A DNA stretch of 64,000 nt from Aquila chrysaetos chrysaetos (lineage: Eukaryota > Chordata > Aves > Accipitriformes > Accipitridae). Where the stretch lies: NCBI RefSeq assembly GCF_900496995.4, contig NC_044024.1, positions 11,906,698 through 11,970,697 of the forward strand. The letters are read 5' to 3'. Of this stretch, positions 29,808 to 41,400 are shown piece after piece; position 1 is the first letter of the stretch; each line of letters begins with the position of its first letter. The notes under the pieces are model-generated. The model had not been told where the DNA came from and did not search any database. It saw nothing but the letters and a program-made list of their open reading frames with translations. The translations under genes were made by a program, and so were the position numbers.

Positions 29808-32290
29808 GTATTTGGAAGTGATCTGTGGCTTGTTTTTGTGTATCTTTTGTTGGTGGGGTGGGACTTCGCAAGTACATCAACCCAGGAGGACGGTGTCGCT
29901 TGCAAAGCTGCTTAGTAAGTAAACAATTCGTAGTCTGAAGGGTTTTGAAAAAACCCTGCCAATGGCTGGGATCTCCTTACTGTGTTACCAAGAGGTGGTT
30001 TAGAGTATGTAGAGCCTGAGGCTCTGATGGATTTTTGCACCAGTGTCTTCTCTGCCTGAGTGTTGCGTTGCTACTTTTCTCCAGGCTTATTTATGAGCTT
30101 CCATGGTAGAAGGCTGTCTTCAAAAGGGCCTCCTCTAAACTTCTGGAGCTTGTTTCATTTAAAACAGTTCATGACTCCATTAGAGCAGCTCCGTTTCAGA
30201 AATGCTGTGGTGAATTTGAATTGTTGGTAGATGAAGTAGTGATTGGGGAGAAAAAAAAAAAAAAAGCAGAGGTGTCCAATTAGGCCTTTTTCCTCTCCCA
30301 AGCCCTTGCCTGAGAGGAGAGGCTGGTAAGATTCCTTGCACCCAGCAATGGTTTCAACACAGTAGGGACCAGAGTAATCCAAACTCTGCCCAACAGCCCC
30401 TGCATGTGGCTGTAGGCCACTCTTTGACAAACAGAGCAGTTGCACTGCCCTAAGGGGCAGCACATGAGCAAAGGCCCTGGAGCAGCTAGTGGGTGCAGTA
30501 CCAGGGGTTCATCTGATGAAACATCACACGCAATGTTAGATGGGGGTTATGTGCTGCGGCTGAGCTATGACCTGTGTGCAGTGGCTGTGTTACAGTAGCT
30601 CAGAGACAGGAGAGGGACAGCTTCATGCCCATGGTTCCTCCAGCTGCATGCTGTCACACTGGAAGTGATGGCGTGACAGGCCTCAGCTGCCTGCCCCCTG
30701 TGTCTGACTGCTGTTGGCACCTCTTCTTGGAATTTTCCTTAGAAGAAAAAGCCTAAGCACAGCACTGAAGTTTCAAATGAGTGGTGACTGATGGACAACT
30801 ACTGAGAGCATGGTATGTTACAGGACAGCCTACCCTGGGCTTTGACAGGATCATCCACTTGAGGTAGCAGTATGCTGCCTGTGAGAAGGAAGTCCACTGT
30901 CAGCAGGTGCTGAGAATGCAATGTGGATCTTGCTCTCTCAAAAGTAACTTTCATGTAGTGGAAATAGAGCTGGAAGATGGAGAAATGCCTCTGCACATCT
31001 TCATAGGGACTGAGAGCCTCAGTTACTGAACAGTAACAGAATTTGTATCTTTGCTTATTCAGTACTGGCTGATGTGATTGATTGGCATTTTCAAACTCCT
31101 GCTGCTCAAGCTGTTAGCAGCAGTGGTTTGGCCTTGGCCTGCAAGATGGACTGTATGGCTGCATTGTGTCAGCTTTACTGAGCGCTGTTTGTAGTAGTCG
31201 TGACAAATTTCACAGGACCTTAGTGACTGGAACAAACTGGCCTGTTTTCTAAAACCTGATTTAATTTCGGATACCATGGTGTACTGCTGTACAGTGGAAC
31301 TAAGAAAAAGCTTAACCTTTTTAAGGGACGTTTTAATCAGTGCTCACTCATGGAAATAAGAACAAATCAAGATATCCTGATTGTGTAGTAGTCAGAAGAG
31401 AACATACTTCATCTTATGCAATAATCACTTACGCAACCATCATGTACAAGTATCCATCCCCTGTATTGGAGGGACCTGTGTTATTCAACCTACAGGCTAC
31501 TGCCAGCAGTGGAAAGCACACAGGTATTTCTGGAAGGCAGCTCACTGAGGAAGGGGACTCCAGTGGCCCCATGAAGGGTGGAGAGGGAATTGTCATCTAA
31601 AGGGAAGTGATAGCCACTGTTGGGAGGAATACTCTTGGGGTAAGGAGGAACCCTCAAAAGCCGAATCCTAAGCCATGATACTTAATCTTTGTACTAAGCA
31701 GGCAGCTGTCAAGAAAACAGTTGCTAAGAAGTGCAGTGATGTAGGCCAGTCCCTGAGTTGTTCAGAAGGTGGAAGTAGACATCCACGCTATGAGGACACT
31801 TGTTGGGTTTCTTCAGCAGGGGTAGGAGCAACTTTTCTTGGTCTTGGACTGTATGCCCCAGCCTGGCAAAGCAAAAGCCAGGCAGCCAGCCAGCCAAGGC
31901 ATGTTTCCCTGTTGTCCCTGAAATGCTCAAGGAGAGTTGTCAGATGCTGCATGTAGCCTTTGCATTTCTTTGGTTGCTAGTGGCAGTGGGCGTTAACAGG
32001 AGTTGCTGCCCTGCTGGGGCCCTTCTAGCTCCTTGGAGGAGTTCACTGAGATGCCAGAGAAAGGGTAAACGGAAGAGAAGCAGCACCCCTTTCTCTGTTA
32101 TCTCTTGGTGATGGAGTGATGGGTATTTGTCACATTAGGCTGAAGGTTCAAAGTCCCTGTAGAAGCACTTCGAGTAGTAAATGCCTGAGGAGAGAACAAA
32201 GGCACCCCGTTTGGAGGAAGGAGACAGGCTTCTCAGGACAAGATGTTTAGACAGAGTCTGAGGCTTACAAAAAGACTGTCTTTGTGCCTC
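29808..32290. other. Convergent spacer between RPL36A and GLA
   Basis: About 2.5 kb between the RPL36A poly(A) signal and the GLA stop codon. It must hold the GLA 3' UTR. In human the next gene beyond GLA is HNRNPH2, but I see no HNRNPH-like exon here. An A-run lies near 30251-30265. No repeat family or gene was recognised. Confidence 0.45.
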
Positions 32291-35200
32291 CTATAGTGCC
32301 ACTACTTTCAGCAGCACAGTGCCTGTTGGGTTTACCTCCACACTCAGTGAGGAGACCCAGCTGTAAACCCCCCAGTCCCTGCTGGCTGGCAGGATCTGCC
32401 GGACGGAGCATGCTGGGTTGCAGGCTAGCCCATTGCCAAGGAAGGTGAGGGGGAAGGTGAAGTTCTGGGGTCCCCCGATCTCCTGCTGGTTCAGCACTGC
32501 CACAGCATAGGCTTGGCCAGCCAGGGGCCGCTCCCACAGCTCAAAGTTCTTGTCCTGCCAAGGAGAAAATAAACCTGTGGCTTACATTAGAGGAGGTAGA
32601 ACTGATGGTCTTCATGCCTGTCTAAGTAGGCTTCAGGAACAAGTGGACTCACTGGGCTCCTGTTCCCAAACCTGAGCACTCCTCTATACCCCATATGTCC
32701 CCTTTCTGAGGAGGCTGGTTGCCTGTGCCCCACACCGCACCCCCAGCCTGGTCCTGCCATACCTTGGTGATTTGGTATCCCTGCTTGCCCAGCGGATCCT
32801 GGTTGATAGCGATTGTCTCTTTGTTCTGGAGCAGCCACTTAGCCTCAGGACTAATGCGCCGCAGGTCGTTGGACATGAAGAGGGGAGCTGCCATAATAGC
32901 CCACATTGCCATCTGAGTCACCGCCTGGTCCCAGCTCAGCCCAAAGTTTCCAATCACCAGCTGTGACAAGAAAACAAAAATGCCTGGTAATGCTGCCTGC
33001 CAAGAAGAAACTGGGTCATCAACCTGAGCACTGGTAAATAACAGGATGCTGAGGGTGGGAGCCCTATGTGGGGACTGGTTAGATAGCCTGAGTGCCAGGA
33101 GCAGGACCAGCTGGTTGGGAAAGGCAAGGCATGCCTAGTGTGGCAATTTAGGATGAACCACTGGTGGCAGTAAAGAAGGATCCTTAACTGGCTAGGCAGC
33201 GTTTAAGAATCTGCTTTTGGATGCAGCTATTCCTTCCTTGCAATGCTGGCACCCAGCCTGGCACCCAGGGGTTTTCCCTGTGGTGGGAGATCAGCACTTC
33301 GGAGACTGTCTGCTGCTGCCACACCTGTGTTTGGAACTGGCACTGCTGGTAGAGGTTACAGTACACAGAGACAGCGCTTCCTCGGTACTGTCTGTAGCTG
33401 TAGTTCTCTTTCCCTTTCCAGCGAGGGACCCTCTCATCAAGTTCCTGATCCTAGGTCCCTGTCAGAGCCCTTCCCCTCAACATTTCTCCCCCAATTCTCT
33501 CCCTTCCCATCCTTCTCAGCCTACAGACAAGGAAAGGATTTTTTGCTGGTGCTGCAAGGGGGTGGGCCTTGCTCTACTTGCCATGTCAGGATCATTCCAG
33601 CCCCCTGGCCCAGCTATCTTCACAATGCTGTCCTGGTGAAGTGCTGTCCAGTCCAAGATACTCTTGATGCTGCTCCAGGAATCATAGACATCAAAAAAGT
33701 TCCTCCAGTGATTGCAGTACTGTTTGATCTCCGTGTAATTGGGCTGCCAAAACAATGAGTGTGATTAACTACAGAGCCTGGCTGTATAAGAACAAGACCG
33801 TACCCAAGGCTAGACTGGATCAGGGATAATTTGGGGGAGAACTATGGTAACACCTTCCATCACCAGCTATCTGGATGATCTAGTGCATGTTGGTTCCCTA
33901 GGATGCCTTGTGCCCAGTAACTCCAGTCTGCCATTCTCCAGACAACACTATTGCTTCCCTTGGGAGAACAGTTGTGGCCACCTAGCTCTGTTAGAAAATT
34001 CCTTTGAGTGCTGTCGTGGCTGAGACAAGTATGTATTCTTATAGTACAAGTAAAGAAGGTATTTTTATTACTACAAGCCAGTAAATTTATACCTATTATA
34101 CTTGTTACCCTGTACATCTGTCTGTCCCTTATTGGTCAGAAAGTTGTCAGAATTTGTTTTTCTCACCCCTCATTGGATGACTTTTTCAGGTTCCTTATCA
34201 CAACTGCAAACAGTTAACACATTCCTTAAACTTAGTTTCCCAGGCATGCTTCTCATCCTTTCTTGTTCTCTCACGGGAACACTGCAATCTTGTCAAGGTC
34301 AATATCCTCCCCAGGCCCCTCGGTCCAGCCGAGGTCCTCCACAGAGTGCTATTTTACTGAAGGTGTGATGGGGCCTGTCCTAGTTTCAGCTGGGATAGAG
34401 TTAACTGTCTTCCCAGTAGCTGGTACGGTGCTATGTTTTGAGTTCAGTATGTGAAGAATGTTGATAACACTGGTGTTTTCAGTTGTTGCTAAGTAGTGTT
34501 TAGACTAATGTCAAGGATTTTTCAGCTTCTCATGCCCAGCCAGTGAGAAAGCTGGAGGGGCACAAGAAGTTGGCACAGGACACAGCCAGGGCAGCTGACC
34601 CAAACTGGCCAACGGGGTATTCCATACCATGGGACGTCACATCTAGTATAGGAACTGGGAAGTGGGGGCCGGGGATCGCCGCTGGGGGACTAGCTGGGTG
34701 CCGGTCGGTGGGTGATGAGCAATTGCACTGCACATCATTTGTACATTCCAATCCTTTCATTATTGCTGTTGTCATTTTATTAGTGTTATCATTATCATTA
34801 TTAGTTTCTTCTTTTCTGTTCTATTAAACTGTTCTTATCTCAACCCGTGAGTTTTGCTTCTTTTTCCCGATTTTCTCCCCCATCCCACTGGGTGGGGGGG
34901 GGGGGGGGTGAGTGAGCAGCTGCGTGGTGCTTAGTTGCTGGCTGGGGTTAAACCACGACAGGGCCAGTGGGATTAAACTGTGACATCCCAGTAATTACTG
35001 CCATTTCTTGGGTTTACACCCTTCGGTGACTAATGCATTTAACTCCCAGTGGGAGGGAACAGCACCATCCTGTCGTAGTGGAACAGGGGAAGCCAGCTAT
35101 GGGTGGAGGGCAACATGTCAGTCATGCACCCTGGCTGGCAGAAATCTGTCAGTAAACAATGTGGAGAATTCCTATTAAATAGGCTGTCCTAAAGTCTCTC

Positions 35201-38200
35201 TCCTGGTCCCTAGAGGTGACTGTAAGGCTGAGTCTGCAGCACTCTGTGTCCAAGAGAAATAACACCAAACTATCCGCTAGCTGTGTGTCTGCATTGCCAG
35301 TGTTTTGTTGCTTGGTTCCTTGGAGACAGAAAGCAGATGGATGCTGCTGTATTCTTTGGCATACTCCAGCTGGGCTGTGCCGTCATGCTGCAGGATCCTA
35401 CTGAATTCTTTTCAGCAGAGTAATGACTCGCCTCAGGTATACTTCAGGGCTCCAGAGGAAAAAGTGGTTTTCCCCCACCTTATAGCCTTTGCTCTCCTTC
35501 AGACCAGAGAGTGGCACGTTTCTTGGGAGGCTGTTTTGCAGTCTTAATGCTTCTCTGTTCTTCCCACTTTCAGCCCCAGGATAAGCCTTGAAAAAAACTC
35601 CTTACCTGCTGCAGGGGCCTCAGGTAGAAAGGCCACTCACAAGAGTACACGATGCTCCTTCCGGTCTTGTTCAGGGCCAGAGACATGCGCCTGTAACCTA
35701 AAGGAAGAGGACAGACAGAGGTTACACAATCTCCCTGGTCAAACAGAGGAACTAATCCAATGTCGCAGGTTCAACTCTTGTGAAGTCAAGGCTGAACACA
35801 TTATTTTGGCTGAAACACCACAGGGAAGACAGGGGAGCTTATAGTCTGCAGCCAGTCTTCTACCTCCCAAGGACAGCTGAGCTTCTTCACAGCTTTGATA
35901 CAGGTCACAGGCAGGCTTATTGCTCCAAGACTGCTGATCTCTTTGTACACAAAGCCATGGGAATAGGCTGCAATTTTGCTGTATGGCATTTTTTCCTCTA
36001 GACACCTGGGAAATACAAGTTGGTATCTATCAAGCTGCTGGATACAGCTTCACTGGGTAATGTTGCAGGATTATGTTCTTATGAGGCCTTTGCACCATGT
36101 GGATGGGGCAGGAATGCAAAAGCACTAGTTTTTTCCTGTCCTTGTCCCCAGACAGCCCGGTTAAGTCCCTTTTAATCAGCAGAGAAGGAACAAAAAGTTT
36201 GCTCCCTCCCCTGGAACTGCTTCAATACAACTGGATTGTATCTGGGTTACACATATGATCCAACAAGAGCTTTCAGCTCAGCTGTCGCTTATGGTGTTCA
36301 GCTGTGCTCCTGGCTGCAGCAGCAGGCATATGCCCCACCAACTGGCTTCGATGGGATTGTCACTTGGGCAGGTTCTCCCTGTCAGGCAGAGCTAAGACTG
36401 TGTGCAAGACTCCTGCTGCCAAACACCATGGTGCTGACTGTGCCAGCAGCAAGAGCCCAGTCAAGAGAAAACCACCTTCTGAGTTGCATCATTCCTTCCC
36501 ACAAATCTGCTCCTGTGGCACTGGGATTTGCTTGTGCTTGCAGACAGACTGTAGCCAAGCCCTCTCGGCACAGTGAGCTACTGAGCTTTCAGCTGCTGAC
36601 TTGCCAGCCTGTGCACAAATAACTTCTGAACTGGGATTTATACCGGCGTGCTTTAAAATGAAAACCCCAGTAGGACTTTCATGCCAGTATTCCCTTCATT
36701 TTTTTCCTGTTAAAAGCCCTGATAACTTCCCTTTTTACAGCTGACACAAGCTGTTCTAGCCTCAAGCTGATCCACGTTGACATGGCCTCACCAAAGGGAT
36801 TAAGGGTCAAGCGTGTGAAACACTTTGAGCTCTCCAGTAAAGGCACTGCTGAAAGGCAAAGCCTCTGCTGCATTAAGAGCTGAGGCAGCAGTCTGCACAG
36901 AGAGCCCCCAGAGTACACAGTCAGTGTTTCCGTGCTCGGCATGATGAGGTCTCTGGTGTGAAAAAGCTTGCTTTTTCAAGCTGTGCACACCAGTGAAAGC
37001 TCCAGGAGGCTGAAAAGGTGAAAGACACTTAGGCCAGCAACACTTACAACGTTGGCCTTGGGCACAGAGTCCTGTACTTGCTTTTATAAGCAAATCCCTT
37101 AAATGAGTATGCTCAGGGAAAAGCAACTCCCTGGAGCCCACCCTGGGCCTAGCATTGCTGCTGCCTGCAGAATATTCCACCCCGTGGCACAGTGCTGCCT
37201 TGAATAGACACCTACCTTCTGCCAGCAGCTCCAACGTGCCAGAGTTGCAGCCATCAAACTTCAGCAGGTCCACGCCCCAGGAGGCAAATGTTTGGGCGTC
37301 CAGGTCATAGTGGTTGTAACTGCCAGGGAAGCCAGCACACGTCTTGTTCCCGACATCGCTGTAGATTCCCAGCTTCAGCCCCCTGGAGTGGACCTGTGCT
37401 TGCAGACAGAAAATAGAACGGGGGACAGGGCAGCTGTGAGGCAGCAGGGAACAGAGCTGGGCCGGCAAGGGATGCAAAACCCCGCTCTGGCAGGCAGGGC
37501 CTTAGCTCAGCAGCTACACAGCTGTTACCCCCCCAGCCTTCCTTCTCCTCCCCTGCTCCCAGCATGGCTGCAGGTCAGGTCCCCGACTGCCATCGCTGCC
37601 CTACGCCACGGTGGGTGGCACTCACATAGTCAGCCAGTCTGCGGATTCCGCTGGGGAACCGTTTTGGGTCAGCCTGGAGCCTGCCGCGTTCATCTCGTGT
37701 CGGGGCCATCCAGCAGTCGTCAATGCAGACAAACTCATAGCCTGCGTCCCTCCAGCCCTCGGCAACCATCACGTCGGCCATCTCCACGAAAAGCCGCTCG
37801 CTGGGCAGGGGGAGAAGGCACGACCGGGAAAGAAAGCAGAGAACGTGGCAGCACGATTTCTAGCACCGGCACGGCAACCGTGCCACCCTTCCGCCACGGG
37901 GCTGGCCCTGCCGTGAGCACGAAAACGGCAGGGGAGCGCAGAGAATGCCCCTGCCCCGGCCCCGGCACGGGGGCGAACCTGGCTCTCTGCGCTGGCATGG
38001 GGAAGGCACACCGGCTGCCACGGGACCGGGCCGCAGAGCACCGCGCCGGGCCGGCTGTCCCCGGCCCAGACACCCCCAGTGCCGGTAGCCGGCCTGCCCC
38101 GGGGCCGGTACCCCCCACCCCACTCCCGCCGCCGGCATTACCTGACGCAGCGGCGCGGGTCGGCGGCGCAGTCGGTGCCGCAGAGGAAGCGCTCCCAGTG

Positions 38201-38311
38201 CAGCCAGCCCATCGGCGGCGTCCGCGCCAGCCCGTTGTCCAGCGCCAGCGCCGCCGCCAGCGCCGCCGTCGCCGCCAAGGCCCAGCGAAGCACCCTCCGC
38301 GCCGCCGCCAT
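32291..38311 (-). CDS. GLA: Lysosomal alpha-galactosidase A
   Basis: Seven exons, as in human: 38142-38311, 37626-37800, 37216-37393, 35606-35697, 33582-33743, 32763-32960, 32291-32554. They join in frame to 412 residues (human 429). A hydrophobic Ala/Leu-rich signal peptide of about 23 residues precedes [19 protein letters not shown], the mature N-terminus. Both catalytic aspartates are present: Asp162 in LLKFDGC (human D170, nucleophile) and Asp223 in [10 protein letters not shown] (human D231, acid/base). Sequons include NKT in LALNKTGRS and NYT at Asn207. GLA removes terminal alpha-galactose from globotriaosylceramide; human deficiency is Fabry disease. The protein ends at KVVAL, about ten residues shorter than human. 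The intron between exons 5 and 6 uses a GC donor (ATG|GCAAGT). Intron 4 holds two solo LTRs. Confidence 0.97.
34012..34343 (-). mobile_element. Solo LTR, ERVK-like (6-bp target duplication)
   Basis: A 332-bp element with TG...CA ends (TGTGGAGG at its start and CCACGACA at its end, read on the minus strand) is flanked on both sides by GAGTGC (34006-34011 and 34344-34349). A 6-bp duplication is typical of class II (ERVK-type) elements. AATAAA near the 3' end on the minus strand sets the orientation. No internal retroviral sequence is present, so it is a recombined solo LTR. The identical flanks suggest a moderate age. It lies in GLA intron 4 in the same sense as GLA. Confidence 0.8.
34376..34960 (+). 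mobile_element. Solo LTR, avian ERVL type (TguLTR5-like)
   Basis: A 585-bp element begins TGTCCTAGTTTCAGCTGGGA and ends GGGTTAAACCACGACA. It is flanked by a perfect 5-bp duplication GGGCC (34371-34375 and 34961-34965), as expected for class III (ERVL) elements. Near the 3' end are ATTAAA and a G-run. The sequence matches, from memory, an LTR family abundant in Neoaves (TguLTR5 group in zebra finch). No internal region is present. It lies in GLA intron 4, antisense to GLA, 32 bp from the neighbouring LTR. Confidence 0.85.
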
Positions 38312-38460
38312 GTCCGACCGCGAGCCGCCGCGACAATGGGCTATCCCACCGGCTAATCACCGCGCGGCGCCCTCCACGCCTCCGCCAATCGCGGGTAGCG
38401 GGGCGCACGGCGGCCCGCCCTCTCTCCGGGCGGTCACGTGGGAGCGGTGGTCACGTGAGC
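38312..38460 (-). promoter_or_regulatory. GLA: GLA promoter with two CLEAR-type CACGTG boxes
   Basis: GTCACGTG occurs at 38433-38440 and again at 38450-38457, 17 bp apart and about 120-145 bp upstream of the GLA start codon. The second copy, GTCACGTGAG, matches nine of ten bases of the CLEAR consensus GTCACGTGAC bound by TFEB/TFE3/MITF, the regulators of lysosomal genes. The surrounding sequence is a CpG island. Site function is inferred from sequence and from the lysosomal role of the gene. Confidence 0.7.
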
Positions 38461-41400
38461 GAGGAGGGAGAGGGGGTGGTGGCGGGGGCGAGGTTCGGCC
38501 GGGCTGCGGCTTCTCCGTGCCCGGGCGCGGGTGCGCCGGAGCTGCCCGGGGCGGGGGGGGGGGGCTTGGGGCTGCCGTGAGCATAGGGGCGGTGGGCTTG
38601 TGCGTGCTCCGTAGTGTCAACGCTGACCGTGTGAGCACAGGGTCCTGTGGAAGTGGATTTGTTCCCCATGGGCCCAGGGCTCGGTTTTGGCTCTGCTCTT
38701 CAGCTCTGCCTCAAACACTCCCGTGAGCAGCTCCTGAATGAACCCTCTGATGGCACCTTCCTCCTCGGAGTGCCTTCTTCCCCCTGAACTCTTTCCTCTG
38801 TCACCACTACCCTCTTAACCCACCTGGGTTCCTTCACACCGCTGTGTTCATCTTCCTCGCTTTGCCTCGCTTACCTTGAGCACTACCACGCCTTGACCAT
38901 GACAGCTTGTCCGACATCAATGGAGGAGGAGGAGTTTGGTGTTACAGCATTTCTTCAGACAGCATCTTGGGGCCTGCCTGTCCTGGCTGCATGGGGTGTT
39001 TGGAGGACAGGGCTCTCGGGTGCCTCAGCTGTGCTGAGGACCTGGCAGGGTCTCTACCGTGAGCTCAGGGTGCTTTATGGTACTGTAGGTTAGGAGGTAA
39101 GGAAGGGGAACAGGGTCTCTGCAGAGACTGGCTCTCTTGCAGGGATCCAAGGATCAGAGTGAAGCCTGGAGCTGGATCCAGCACTGGCAAGAGGCCAATA
39201 CAGAGTGTAGGGTATGGGCAGGCTGTTCGCTGCCACTCTGCCTGCTTGTGGGGTTCCCTGAGGGGCTGGATCCAGCATATCTCTGCCTCGGGTGCCTGTG
39301 CCCATCCAGATCTTTGCACTCAGAGATTGTGGTCTCTCTTCAGACAAGTTCAGCCATGTGAATAAGTGATAGTCACTGGGCATTGCCCCATTTGCACCAG
39401 TAAAATCAGCTTGATTGGGGGTTGAGATGAGAACCTCTGGCAATGCTGGTGTCAGCAGGTCCCAGAGGGCTGTAAGGGGCACCTGCCTCCCAGTCAACGT
39501 CTCTGAGATGAGCCCCAGATTTAATCCCTGTTTTTGCAGGAGTCACGCAGCTGTGAGCACTGCTGGGCCTCACCCTGCTGGAGGTATCAGCTTTGGCAGC
39601 ATGTCTGGCCTGTCAGGGAGGCATGGAGGCTCTCGCTGCCAAGGCAACAGTGGGAAATGGGAAAGGAGGAGCTGATTCTTCCCCCTGTCCATCTCCCCCA
39701 GGGCTGGACCAGCCCCTGCAGCCCCACTGGAGCTCTCATCATGGGCCCCACCACAGCAGGAGGAGGCGACCAGGATGCGGGGCCGCAGTGGGACCGCTGT
39801 AGGGCTGGGGCCACCAAGGCATTGGGCTCTGGGTGCCGCTGGTGTGTGGGGCCATTGAGGCATCTCGCTAGGTGTCCTCCGATCCCTGCTCTGGCACATC
39901 CAGCGAACAAAAGCTCTTCAGAGCCCATGGTTTGATAATTGCTCCTTGTTTCAGTGCTGGGGTCCTCCCCCTGCCCCTTGAGGGGCTGAAGCGCAGAGGC
40001 TTCTCAGAGTCGGACAAAACAAGCCACTTTGGGGGCTGGAAAACCTCATTGCTTTGTTTTTTCTTGTGCAAAACCACAGCCCGGAGCCGGGCAGTTATCC
40101 CAAGTTCCCAGGGCTTGGGAGCGCTGCAAGGCTGATCCCTGCTTGTGTCCAGGCTCCAGCCCTCCCTCGCTGCCCCTTTCCAGGTGTCCTGCCTGCCCCA
40201 GGAGTACCTGGCACACCCACACCCCTTGGGCTGGGGAGCATGTGGGGTGCCTTGTGGCCTGCATGTGCTGGCTGGCTTCCTGAGTGGTGCAGGCTGACCC
40301 CAAGGCAGTGCTGGGGGATGGATGTGGCCATGGGCATGTGGGGTTTGGCAGGGCACCGGCAAAGCCCCTGTGAGCGGGCAGAGGTGATGGGCTGTGGTGT
40401 GATGCTGCAGCTTAGATGGCAGGGGCGTGCTGGGGGCCAAAGTGCCCCTTGGCTCCTGGGGCTCCTGTGTCCAGGGAGGCAACGCTGGCAGAGCTGTGCT
40501 GCGGGCTGGGATGCCAGCACAGCCACGCTGCCTGAGCACCCTGCACCTGGACCTTCCCTGTGTGGAAGGATCCTGCCCCCATGGGGCCGGCCACAGCAGT
40601 TCTGCAGTCCTGCTAGGGCCCTGTGCACTGTGGCGTGGCCGGATCCCAGCAGGGCACACTGTCAGTCCAGCTCCTGGTGCTTTCCTAGTGCCTCAGTTTC
40701 CCCATCTGTAAGGAGCAGCCCTGGCCTGCTCAACACTGGCTGGCTGACTTTGGATCTTGATAATTTCTTTAAAAAAAAATCCATGCCTGGGCAACATGCG
40801 AAGGGCGCTGAGTGCTCAGAGCCCCAGCAGAGCTGTTGCCTGCTCTTGCTGTGTTGAACTCACCTGGCTCCAAGCCTGGTGTCCCAAACAGCATGGGACA
40901 TGCTGTGCTGCAAGCATTGGTGCATCCAGACAGGGGTATTTGCTAAGCCTCTGGCATTTGTTGCCCCAAGGCAGCTCCAGGCTGTGGGTGCAGGTAGGAG
41001 GCCCTGGTAAGGGAGGGCGGGAGAAAGGGAAGGTTTGGCATCGCGATGCCAACATGCGCAGCGGCAGATCTCGGCTCCAGCAGGATCAGGCCCTCTGTTG
41101 TTGGTGGAGCAGCAGCCTGGCTGGCACGCCATCGCAGTGCCCAGCCGAGGGCACGTTTCCTCAGTCCCACCCAGGGAGACCTTGGGGCTGGCGAGGGGCC
41201 GTGCTGCCTCAACATGGCCCTGGGCATGCTGTTGGCAGGTTGTCTGGAAGCTGCCAGTGCTGATGATGCTCATTTTACTGTCTGGGAGTCCTGTTATCCC
41301 GGTGTAACTCCATTAACTTCCATTTAAACCAGCAATTAACTTGGCCATGGCTGTTTGGTCCCATGCTCACAGCTGCTTCCCATGGTGGCTAGGATGCATC

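Noticed and set aside
29808-32290. HNRNPH2 expected near GLA from human synteny
   Set aside because: No RRM-like coding sequence is visible on either strand between RPL36A and GLA.
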